From an uncultured Clostridia bacterium (lineage in GTDB: Bacteria; Bacillota; Clostridia; Christensenellales; Borkfalkiaceae): a stretch of 60,147 bases of DNA. The stretch lies in NCBI GenBank assembly GCA_947630605.1, contig CANRIO010000003.1, positions 1 to 60,147 of the forward strand, read 5' to 3'. This document shows, piece after piece, positions 24,526 to 31,897 of this stretch (position 1 is the stretch's first letter; every line of letters starts with the position of its first letter). A program made the position numbers and the translations under genes. The notes below the pieces were generated by a model, which was not told the DNA's origin, did not search any database, and worked only from the letters and a program-made list of their open reading frames with translations.

Positions 24526-25224
24526 CTATAATTCCATGATCTCGGTGAGTGCAAATTTTGTCTTGTCGCAGGAGGTGAGGAAGTAACCGATCCCCGCCTT
24601 CTCGCACTTCAAGGGGAAGAACCCCGCCCCGTGGAGGTGCCCGAATACCACCATGTCCGCGTTGTGGGCCTCAAAAAGCTCGGTAAAGAGGGTGTCCTCC
24701 TTCTTCACGTTGAAGGGCGGGAAATGCACGAGGACGATGAGTTTGTCCCCCTCGCCCCTCACCTTCTCCGCCTCCTTGAAGGCGAGTTTGAACCGCTCGG
24801 CCTCCCGAAGATAGAGCTTCATGTCGCGGTCTGTAAAGTCCGTACTCCCGGGGACTGTCCAGCCGCGGGAGCCTGCGATGACAAGCCCCCCAAGCTTCAC
24901 GCAGTCGTTTTGCAGAAAATGAAAGCGGGGCGGTGCGGCCGCACGGATGCGCGAGATGCCGTTCCACCAATAGTCGTGATTGCCGCGGACGAATACCTTC
25001 TCCCCGGGAAGTTCTGCAAGGGATAATACGTCGAACATGCCCTCCTCGAACTTCATGCCCCACGAGGTGTCGCCGCCGAGAAGGACGATGTCGGTATCCT
25101 TTACCTTCTCCCGCCAATCGGCCTTGATCTTGTCAAAGTGCCCCTCCCACTCGGGGCCGAAGACGTTCATCGGCTTATCCGACTTTCCCGAGAGGTGCAG
25201 ATCGCTGATCGCAAACACTTTCAT
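24526..25224 (-). CDS. Calcineurin-like metallophosphoesterase
   Basis: A 232-residue cytoplasmic phosphoesterase with the dimetal ligands in order: D8-x-H10 (SDLHLSG), GD (51-52), GNHD (81-84), VHFPP and GHLHG. The family acts on phosphomonoesters or diesters; the substrate here is unknown. The longer frame to 25467 is rejected because the fold starts at MKVFAISDLH. TATAAT of a good promoter ends ten bases before this ATG with no ribosome binding site, so the message may be leaderless. Confidence 0.9.
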   Translation of the reverse strand: MKVFAISDLHLSGKSDKPMNVFGPEWEGHFDKIKADWREKVKDTDIVLLGGDTSWGMKFEEGMFDVLSLAELPGEKVFVRGNHDYWWNGISRIRAAAPPRFHFLQNDCVKLGGLVIAGSRGWTVPGSTDFTDRDMKLYLREAERFKLAFKEAEKVRGEGDKLIVLVHFPPFNVKKEDTLFTELFEAHNADMVVFGHLHGAGFFPLKCEKAGIGYFLTSCDKTKFALTEIMEL

Positions 25225-25234
25225 ACCGTATTTG

Positions 25235-25263
25235 ATTATACCACGCCCCGCCGCAAATTGCAA
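25235..25263 (-). promoter_or_regulatory. Promoter of the metallophosphoesterase gene
   Basis: Minus strand: TTGCAA (25258-25263), 17 nt, TATAAT (25235-25240), then ten bases to ATG. Confidence 0.75.
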
Positions 25264-25276
25264 GCGAATATAAATC

Positions 25277-25320
25277 ACGTCATGATGAGCCGCGCGGTAC
25301 GCGCGTGTCGAAGCATCACC
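25277..25320. repeat. Inverse module A relative
   Basis: CACGTCATGATGAGC, an inverted CGCGCGgtaCGCGCG middle, then TGTCGAAGCATCACCGC. The ends match module A in inverse orientation while the middle is a different hairpin. Confidence 0.55.
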
Positions 25321-25400
25321 GCATTTTGATCCGCACCATTCTCCCCGATACGAAAAAGGACCGCCTGAGCGGTCCTTGCTTCCAACATCATACTTTTTCT

Positions 25401-27248
25401 TCACCCGCGCTTCCAGGTATAATTGGAAAGGAACTTGAGAGGATCGGAGTTGTGTTCCGCTGCCCAATTTTCGATGATCTCATGGGTGGTCGGATAATCC
25501 TCCTGGAACTTGGCATAGAAGAACATGAGCGCGTTCTTCTCCGCGTTCGAGACATCCACCGCCTCGCTCTCCTCGCTGAAAGGCAAGTTGCTGACCGTCC
25601 ACCCCGCCGTCACTTCGAAGGTGACTTTGTCGAGCTGCTTCGTGCGGAAGGCAAACGCGCCGATCTCCACAAGATTCTTCTCCACCGTAAACTCGGTGAT
25701 GGTGGTGTTTTCAAAGGCGCTCATGCCGAGCTTTGTAAGGCTTTCGGGGAACTTGATATCCTTGAGCGCGGAGCAGTTTTCAAATGCCGCCATGCCGATC
25801 TCCTTCACCCCATTGCCGAGGGTCACGCTCTCGAGGAATGCGCAGTTGCAGAAGGAGTAGATATCGACGCAGGTGATACTGTCGGGCAGGACGATCTTCT
25901 TGATCTTCTCGCACCCCATGAACGCCTTGTTCGTGATCTTGGTGATCTTCTTGCTGTTATAGGTCTCGGGAATGCGGACCTCCGCCTCGATCTTGTCGTT
26001 GTCGTAGCCCGTGACGAAGTAGGAATCGCTCGCCTTGTCGTATTCGAGCTTTATCGCGCCCGAGACGGCGACATCATACCCGCAGATACTGCAGGGTTCG
26101 CCGCTGTGTTCCTCCTCGGTGCTTGCGATCTTGCGGCCGCAGAGGGTGCATATCTTCCAATGGAAAGTGCCGTTCATGACCCATTCCTTGCTCTCGATAT
26201 GATCGTGGATCTTTTCATATCCGCAGACGGAGCAGACATAGCTACCGTTTTCGAAACTGTGGGCGGCATTGTCCTTCTTTAGGCCCGTGTGTTCGCAGGT
26301 GGAGGGATGCCAATGGTTGTTTGCATCCGTCTCCCATGCCGTAGAATAGCTGTGCTCGTGGGGCTTGGGTTTACTGCCCTCGCCGTAGAGCATCTCCGCC
26401 TCGACAGAGGAGTTCCCGCTGCCCGCATGCAGGGTGATGACATAGTATCCCTCGCCGCCGATGACCCTGATGTTGCCGCCGCCATTGCCGTCGAAGAGCT
26501 TCCTTGCGGAATCGCTCAAATGGCCGGCATTGATCTCGCCGTCCCAATAGCTACCACCGCCGTCCTTGACGATCTTGAATTCCTCGCCGCCTTTGAAGGA
26601 GATCTCAAAGATGTATTGCGTTCTCCCATCCGCGTCCTTTTCGGGCGTGCGGTGGAATTTCCATGTGTCGCTATGCGTTTCTCCCCAGCCGTTGCCGTCC
26701 GTAAAGGTGCCGACGATCCAATAGTTCGTGGAGGAGAGCCCGCCCTCCGCGGGGGCGTCGTAGGCATAGCCGCATTCGCAACGGTAGTTTGCATTTTGGA
26801 CGTGCGGGGCCTTTTCCGTCTTCTCCCCGCAGGAGCATTCCTTCCAATGCTGTGTGCCGTCGCGCATCCATACGAAGGAGTGGGAAGTGTGCTCGCCGCC
26901 ATCATCGCCCACGACCGCAACGGGGGCGCCGCACACGTCGCATTTGCCGTCCCCCTCTTCGTCCCAATGCAGGCCGCGACTGCCCGTTTTTTCGCTCCCG
27001 TCCGCCTTGTTGACCTGCCAATGGTAGTCCCCTTCGTACTTCCATTCCCATTCGGGGGAGGTGTATTCGCCCTCGATGATATCGCCGCACTCGTCGCAGC
27101 GTCCGTCCGCGTTCCGGTCGACGTGGGTATGGCCGTCCGTACCGCCTTCGCCATTGGGGGTCCCTTCAATGCCGCAGGCCGCAAGGCCGAGGGTCGCCGC
27201 CATCAGAAGGGCGGCCGCTACCGTAAAGAAGGATTTTCCGATCTTCAT
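25401..27248 (-). CDS. Surface lipoprotein with CxxC ribbons, beta module and BspA-type leucine-rich repeats
   Basis: A 615-residue predicted lipoprotein: signal sequence 1-24 with lipobox LAAC (Cys25). It is modular. About 30-190 and 300-400 hold short Cys-rich ribbons (CDECG, CDVCG, CSCGEKTE, CSVCGYEK, CTLCGRK, CSICGYD), probably metal-binding or disulfide elements; about 190-290 is a beta-rich module (YWIVGTFTDGNGWGE...FKIVKDGGG) like starch- or glycan-binding modules; about 430-560 is LRR_5 (BspA type: ITKITNKAFMGCEKIKKIVL...VKEIGMAAFENCSAL). It likely lies on the cell surface and binds a glycan or protein. The start is fixed by GGAGAA before the ATG and by the signal sequence. It is divergent from the ECF sigma operon, which may control it. 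Confidence 0.85.
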   Translation of the reverse strand: MKIGKSFFTVAAALLMAATLGLAACGIEGTPNGEGGTDGHTHVDRNADGRCDECGDIIEGEYTSPEWEWKYEGDYHWQVNKADGSEKTGSRGLHWDEEGDGKCDVCGAPVAVVGDDGGEHTSHSFVWMRDGTQHWKECSCGEKTEKAPHVQNANYRCECGYAYDAPAEGGLSSTNYWIVGTFTDGNGWGETHSDTWKFHRTPEKDADGRTQYIFEISFKGGEEFKIVKDGGGSYWDGEINAGHLSDSARKLFDGNGGGNIRVIGGEGYYVITLHAGSGNSSVEAEMLYGEGSKPKPHEHSYSTAWETDANNHWHPSTCEHTGLKKDNAAHSFENGSYVCSVCGYEKIHDHIESKEWVMNGTFHWKICTLCGRKIASTEEEHSGEPCSICGYDVAVSGAIKLEYDKASDSYFVTGYDNDKIEAEVRIPETYNSKKITKITNKAFMGCEKIKKIVLPDSITCVDIYSFCNCAFLESVTLGNGVKEIGMAAFENCSALKDIKFPESLTKLGMSAFENTTITEFTVEKNLVEIGAFAFRTKQLDKVTFEVTAGWTVSNLPFSEESEAVDVSNAEKNALMFFYAKFQEDYPTTHEIIENWAAEHNSDPLKFLSNYTWKRG

Positions 27249-27276
27249 AAATGCTTCTCCGATTTTCTTTACTTCC

Positions 27277-27305
27277 ATTTTACACAAGCCGCCCCTTCCC
27301 GTCAA
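27277..27305 (-). promoter_or_regulatory. Promoter of the surface lipoprotein gene
   Basis: Minus strand: TTGACG (27300-27305), 17 nt, TAAAAT (27277-27282), about 22 bp before the lipoprotein start region. Confidence 0.65.
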
Positions 27306-27359
27306 CAAAATTTCACTATAATAAATAATGTTAACAAATTTTGTGACTTTCGATCATCA

Positions 27360-27388
27360 TTGACAAAGCGTATGCGGAAACTTATAAT
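27360..27388 (+). promoter_or_regulatory. Consensus promoter of the ECF sigma operon
   Basis: TTGACA at 27360-27365, 17 nt, TATAAT at 27383-27388. This is a housekeeping-type promoter, so the sigma factor does not depend only on itself. Confidence 0.85.
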
Positions 27389-27439
27389 GTTGGTGAGTAA
27401 ACGGGGGCGCTCATCCGTCTTATCATTGAGAGGTGCAAC

Positions 27440-27973
27440 TTGGAGGAAGGCACGCTTTTATACCGCCGCTATCTGCAGGGCGACGGTGCCGCACTCGAGG
27501 AGCTCGTCGCAAAATACAGCGATGCGCTCGTGCGGTTCGCCTACTGTCTCATGCGGGACACGTCCGCCGCGGAAGATGCCGCGGAGGATGCCTTCGTTGC
27601 GCTCATTATCAAGAAACGCACCTTCTCGGACGATGCCAACCTGAAGGCATATCTCTATAGATCGGTCCGAAACAACTGCATCGACCGTATCCGGAAAAAC
27701 AGGCGCACGGCACCCCCTTTGGAGAGCGTCTTCGACCCCGAGCACCTCTTTGAACGCAGGGCGGAGAGCGAACTGCTCTACGCGGGCATGCAGGAACTTC
27801 CCCCGCAGTACCGCGACGCACTGTATCTCGTCTACATCGAGGGCTTTCGCCCCGAAGAGGCGGCGACGATATTGAAGCGGACGAGAAAGCAAGTCTACAA
27901 CCTTCTCGCCCGCGCAAAGGCCGCCCTCAAAGAAATCTTATCAAAGAAAGGAGTTGCCCATGAAGAGCTATAG
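27440..27973 (+). CDS. ECF-type RNA polymerase sigma factor
   Basis: A 177-residue extracytoplasmic-function sigma factor. Region 2 is at about 20-85 (FAYCLMRDTSAAEDAAEDAFVAL...AYLYRSVRNNCIDRIRK), region 4 at about 115-165 (ELPPQYRDALYLVYIEGFRPEEAATIL..TRKQVYNLLARAKAAL). The start is a TTG, preceded by GAGAGG at a six-base spacing. Its stop lies 14 bp inside the next gene, a membrane protein, as for sigma/anti-sigma pairs. The likely targets are surface functions, perhaps the divergent lipoprotein; this is inferred. Confidence 0.92.
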   Translation: MEEGTLLYRRYLQGDGAALEELVAKYSDALVRFAYCLMRDTSAAEDAAEDAFVALIIKKRTFSDDANLKAYLYRSVRNNCIDRIRKNRRTAPPLESVFDPEHLFERRAESELLYAGMQELPPQYRDALYLVYIEGFRPEEAATILKRTRKQVYNLLARAKAALKEILSKKGVAHEEL

Positions 27974-29801
27974 GGAACGCACCGAGGACATCCTCGAAAA
28001 GGCGAATACCGCAAAAAAAGCGCGTACTGCCCGCAATAAAAAGCTCGTAGCCGGCATCTCATGCTCGCTCGCGGCCGTGCTCATATTGAATCTCGCCCTC
28101 TTCCTTCCCCGCGGCGGGAATATTGCCGCTTTGCCCGAGGGAGCCGTGGTCGTCGAGCCCGGCCCCGTCGGCGGTGTGCTGACGGGAGAGACGGGCCATA
28201 GGGCAAAGAGCTACTCGGATGTCATGCGTGCGCTCGGCGGGCTCTATCCGTCGGGCGGAAGCGAATGGGAGGGAGATGTGCAGGGCCCCGCCACCGATTC
28301 CGACCACCCGGGAGGCAGCGGAAGCGATGCCCCGGGCGGATCGGATAAACCCTCGGAATACACCGATTGGGAGCGGGAGGGCGTGATCGAAGGGGACCTT
28401 CTCGCCCGCAACGAAGGGAGGGCCTTCTACCTCGCAAAGAGCAGCGTCGGGGCGATCTACGCGCCCTACTACCGCCTGCAGGCATACTCGCTCGAAGAGA
28501 CTCCCGAGCTTCTCGGGACGCTTGTCATCGAGCCGGAGGAGGGCTTCCGCTTCAACAGCCGTGCACGCGAAATATATCTGAGCGAAGACGGGGCCACCGT
28601 CACCGTCATCACGGACATGTTCAGCGGGGATCCGGGCGCCCCCTCTTACGTCGCCATATACACGGTCGACGCCGAAGATCCCCATACCATGTCCGTGACG
28701 AGGACGCAATTTCTCTCGGGAGGCCTCCTCACCTCCCGCATGATCGACGGCGACCTTTTCATCCTTTCGAAGTATTTTCCGGGTGAACCCGGCGACGAAA
28801 AAGATTATATTCCGCAGTTCGGGCAGTGGGGTGCGATGACCTGCATCCCCGCCGAGGATATCTTCCTGCCCGCATGCGTCTCCTCGCCCGCCTACACCGT
28901 TTTTTCCGTCCTCTCCGAGAAGGGCGAATATCTCGACGGCTTTGCCGCCCTCACTCTCGCCGATTGCATCTGCTTCACCCGCGAGGCGTGCTACATGACG
29001 GGTTCGCATGCGAAATTTTTCCAGATGAACTGCGGCCCCGTGTCCGCCGAAGGGGTACAGACGGACCTTCTGCGCATTCCCATCGCCGCGGGGGGCAAGT
29101 TCGGCTCCCCCGCGATGGCGACCTTTGCGGGGACGGTCAAGGACCGCTACTCCATGGACTGCTTCCGCGGAACGCTCCGCATCGCCGCTTCCGTAGACGG
29201 CAAGTATGCGAGCCTCTACATCCTCGACGCGAAGACGCTCACGGCCGTCGCCGCGGCGGAAAACTTTGCCCCCGAGGGGGAGACCGTCTTCGCCGTCACC
29301 TTCGAGCAAGACCGCGTCTACATCTGCACGAGCGACCGAAAGAGCGATCCCGTCTTCTGCTTCGACCTCTCCGGGCTCCCGCGCATCACGTACAGACAGG
29401 GCGAGGAGCACAAGGGCTACTCCACGGAACTCATCGCCTTTACAGGCGATCTTTTCCTCGGCGTGGGCTATGACGTCGGCTACGAAGGCGCGACCCGCCG
29501 CGTCAAGATCGAACTCTATGATAGGGACGCCCGGCTCGTCGCTTCCTATCTCGACCCCGGCAACGAACTGTATGCCGGGGAGCGCAAGTCCTTTTTGGTC
29601 GACGGAGAGCGCGGCCTCTTCGGGCTGTGCACGCTCATGCCCTATCAGCCGAGTTTCAGCCTTCTTTCCTGGGACGGAAGTGTGCTCAAACGCATTCTGC
29701 GCGTCGACATCTCAGAGGGAGGCGGCGAATCGCGTGCCCTTCTTTTGGGCGACACCCTTCTCCTCTTCGACGGCACTCTCATCGTCCGCTCCCTCGGGTG
29801 A
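27960..29801 (+). CDS. Membrane-anchored beta-propeller protein, possible anti-sigma partner
   Basis: A 613-residue protein with a charged cytoplasmic head (1-28, KSYRERTEDILEKANTAKKAR), one transmembrane helix (about 29-50) and a large extracellular part: a Gly/Ser/Asp-rich linker (about 95-130) and a secreted beta-propeller-like domain of the type annotated in Pfam PF09826 (FNSRAREIYLSEDGATVTVIT, SYVAIYTVDAED, GVGYDVGYEGATRRVKIELYD). The gene overlaps the ECF sigma gene by 14 bp and has AAAGGAG eight bases before the ATG. Topology and linkage suggest a sensor that holds the sigma factor; no classical zinc anti-sigma domain is seen. Two hairpin terminators follow. Confidence 0.82.
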   Translation: MKSYRERTEDILEKANTAKKARTARNKKLVAGISCSLAAVLILNLALFLPRGGNIAALPEGAVVVEPGPVGGVLTGETGHRAKSYSDVMRALGGLYPSGGSEWEGDVQGPATDSDHPGGSGSDAPGGSDKPSEYTDWEREGVIEGDLLARNEGRAFYLAKSSVGAIYAPYYRLQAYSLEETPELLGTLVIEPEEGFRFNSRAREIYLSEDGATVTVITDMFSGDPGAPSYVAIYTVDAEDPHTMSVTRTQFLSGGLLTSRMIDGDLFILSKYFPGEPGDEKDYIPQFGQWGAMTCIPAEDIFLPACVSSPAYTVFSVLSEKGEYLDGFAALTLADCICFTREACYMTGSHAKFFQMNCGPVSAEGVQTDLLRIPIAAGGKFGSPAMATFAGTVKDRYSMDCFRGTLRIAASVDGKYASLYILDAKTLTAVAAAENFAPEGETVFAVTFEQDRVYICTSDRKSDPVFCFDLSGLPRITYRQGEEHKGYSTELIAFTGDLFLGVGYDVGYEGATRRVKIELYDRDARLVASYLDPGNELYAGERKSFLVDGERGLFGLCTLMPYQPSFSLLSWDGSVLKRILRVDISEGGGESRALLLGDTLLLFDGTLIVRSLG

Positions 29802-29897
29802 GGATCTTTTGATAGATAACAGAAGCCGTGTTCGGGGCGAAACAACGTTTTCTGAAATCTTACGTTGTTTATCAAAGTTGTGAAACATGAACATGTG

Positions 29898-29956
29898 AAA
29901 AAAGTGCCAAAATGGCACTTTTTTTGTAGAGAAAAGGTGCCAAAATGGCACCTTTT
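29898..29956. terminator. Tandem bidirectional terminators between convergent genes
   Basis: Two hairpins in a row: AAAAAAGTGCCA-AAA-TGGCACTTTTTTT (29898-29925) and AAAAGGTGCCA-AAA-TGGCACCTTTT (29932-29956). Each has A-run, stem and T-run on both strands, so both the beta-propeller gene (plus) and mgtE (minus) can end here. The second looks like a duplicate of the first. Confidence 0.9.
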
Positions 29957-29969
29957 GTCGGGGTCAACT

Positions 29970-31628
29970 TCAACCTAAGATGAGAAGGGAGAGGCCGCAG
30001 AAGATGAGAAGGGAGACGGCGTCAACGATCGTCGTGATGAAGGGCGAGGCGACGGCGGCGGGGTCGAGTTTGCACTTCTTCACGAGCATCGGGAGCATAC
30101 AGCCGACGAACTTCGCCATGACGACGGTGCACATGAGGGCCAGCGAAGTGATGAGACAGGTCACGATGTCGTAGCCGGCGAAGCCGAATAGGAGCTTATC
30201 GATGAGCAAGAGCTTTGCGAAGCAGGCGACGCCGAGCGTGGCGGCAAGGAGCAGGGAGGCGCGGAATTCCTTCCATAGCACCTTTCCGGCATCCTTCGTC
30301 GTCAGTTCGCCGAGGGCGAGGGAGCGGATGACTGTGACCGAGGCCTGTGAGCCCGAATTCCCGCCCGTATCCATGAGCATGGGCACGCAGGCGAGCATGG
30401 CCGTCGTGAGCATATTCTCGAACTTGTTCAGAATGAGCCCCGTGAATGTCGCGGAAACGAGGAGGATCAGAAGCCAGGGCACCCTCTTTCTCCAGATGGA
30501 GAAGACGCTCGTCTTGAGATACGGCCTGTTGTCGTGCAAGACACCGGCCATGGCCTCGATGTCCTCGGTGGTCTCCTCTTCGATGACGTCGATGGCGTCG
30601 TCGACGGTGACGATGCCCACGAGCCTTCTCTCGTCATCCACGACGGGAATGGCGAGGAAGCCGTAGTCCGAGATCTTTCGCGCGACCTCCTCCCTGTCGT
30701 CCTTGGTGTTCACATAGATGACGTTCTCCTCCATGATGTCCGAGATGAGCGCGCCCTTCTTTGCGAGCATCAGATCTTTTGCCGTGACGAGCCCGATGAG
30801 CTTATTTTCGGGGTCGGTGACGTAACAGGTGTAGATGGTCTCCTTGTCGATCGCCGTCTCGCGGATGATGTCGAAGGCCTTCTCCACGGACATGGTGGGC
30901 AGAAAGCGCACGAACTCGATGGTCATGATGGAGCCCGCGCTGTCCTTCGGATACTTCAGAAGCTCGTTGATGTAGGCGCGCGTCTCGCTGTCGGAGAGGG
31001 CGAGGAGCCTTCTCACGACGCTGGAGGGCATCTCCTCGACAAGGTCGACGGTATCGTCGAGGAAGAGTTCGTCCATGACCTCTTTGAGCTCTCTGTCGCT
31101 CAGCTTTTTGATGAGCTTTTGCTGGGTGTCCGTGTCGATCTCGACGAACATCTGCGCCGCGAGGTCCTTGGGCAAGATGCGGAAGAGGACGGGCAGGTCC
31201 TCCTCCTTCGCGCTCTCGAATACCTCGGCGAGGTCGATCTCGTTCATGCCCGCAAGAAGGGGCTTTAAGACGGCGAAATTGCGCTCCTCGAGGAGGGCTA
31301 AGATCTCGTCCTCTTCGGCGATGAGGCGGGCGACCGCGGGGAGCTCTTCGATGATGTCCACCGTGTCGTCGACGGAGACGTCCTCCATGACTTCCTGGAG
31401 TTCATCGTCGCGAAGGCCTTCAATGATCTTCTCCTTGAGCCCGGCGTCCAAAAGGACGAGGACGTCGGCGAGCTGTTCGGGCTCGAGGGCGCGGGCGAGC
31501 GGGACGAGGTCCCCCTCTTCCACCTCCGAAAAAAGATGCGCCACCGTTTCGGGAGAACACTTTCTCACCGACTCGGCAGCGTCATCGTAGTTTTTTTTTG
31601 ATAAAAATTGTCTGATCTCTTCTTCCAT
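29970..31628 (-). CDS. mgtE: Magnesium transporter MgtE
   Basis: MgtE, 552 residues, a Mg2+-gated Mg2+ channel. The N-terminal superhelical domain is long: MgtE_N-like repeats (DELQEVMEDVSVDDTVDIIEEL and DRELKEVMDELFLDDTVDLVEEM) make two tandem blocks over about 1-220, so the protein is about 100 residues longer than the common form. Two CBS domains follow (about 230-360), then five transmembrane helices with the pore motif MDTGGNSGSQASV. GAGGTGAAG lies just before the ATG. The leader is about 150 nt long. Confidence 0.95.
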   Translation of the reverse strand: MEEEIRQFLSKKNYDDAAESVRKCSPETVAHLFSEVEEGDLVPLARALEPEQLADVLVLLDAGLKEKIIEGLRDDELQEVMEDVSVDDTVDIIEELPAVARLIAEEDEILALLEERNFAVLKPLLAGMNEIDLAEVFESAKEEDLPVLFRILPKDLAAQMFVEIDTDTQQKLIKKLSDRELKEVMDELFLDDTVDLVEEMPSSVVRRLLALSDSETRAYINELLKYPKDSAGSIMTIEFVRFLPTMSVEKAFDIIRETAIDKETIYTCYVTDPENKLIGLVTAKDLMLAKKGALISDIMEENVIYVNTKDDREEVARKISDYGFLAIPVVDDERRLVGIVTVDDAIDVIEEETTEDIEAMAGVLHDNRPYLKTSVFSIWRKRVPWLLILLVSATFTGLILNKFENMLTTAMLACVPMLMDTGGNSGSQASVTVIRSLALGELTTKDAGKVLWKEFRASLLLAATLGVACFAKLLLIDKLLFGFAGYDIVTCLITSLALMCTVVMAKFVGCMLPMLVKKCKLDPAAVASPFITTIVDAVSLLIFCGLSLLILG

Positions 31629-31783
31629 ATCTTCACCTCGCAGAAATTCTTAAAAAGCGATGTGCGCAGAGGAAAGAAGCCGTTGGAAATTTACGCGGGA
31701 TGACGGACCGCGAACCACGGCTTTTGCATTCGGTCTGCGACTTTGGTACTTCGCCCTTTCACGGCCTGCCTCCTTGTGCTTTT
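31629..31783 (-). promoter_or_regulatory. Long 5' leader of mgtE
   Basis: The region between the promoter at 31790-31818 and the mgtE start. It is G+C rich and contains a possible stem (GACCG...CGGTC). It does not match the M-box consensus as far as I can see, so I make no riboswitch call. Confidence 0.35.
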
Positions 31784-31789
31784 TCTTCT

Positions 31790-31818
31790 ATTATATCCGC
31801 CGCCCGCAAAAAAGTCAA
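31790..31818 (-). promoter_or_regulatory. Promoter of mgtE
   Basis: Minus strand: TTGACT (31813-31818), 17 nt, TATAAT (31790-31795). Confidence 0.75.
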
Positions 31819-31858
31819 CTCGCGAAAGCGTGTATTCTCCCCTTTTTTGCAAAAAATA

Positions 31859-31883
31859 CGGGCCCGCCGAATTGGCGGACCCG
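31859..31883 (-). terminator. Terminator of the ABC/surface-protein operon
   Basis: Minus strand CGGGTCCGCC, AATTC loop, GGCGGGCCCG, then TATTTTTT. It starts about 15 bases after the stop codon of the surface-protein gene. Confidence 0.88.
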
Positions 31884-31897
31884 CAAACGATCGTGTT

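Noticed and set aside
31629-31783. M-box magnesium riboswitch before mgtE
   Set aside because: I could not match the conserved M-box core; only a long leader is reported.
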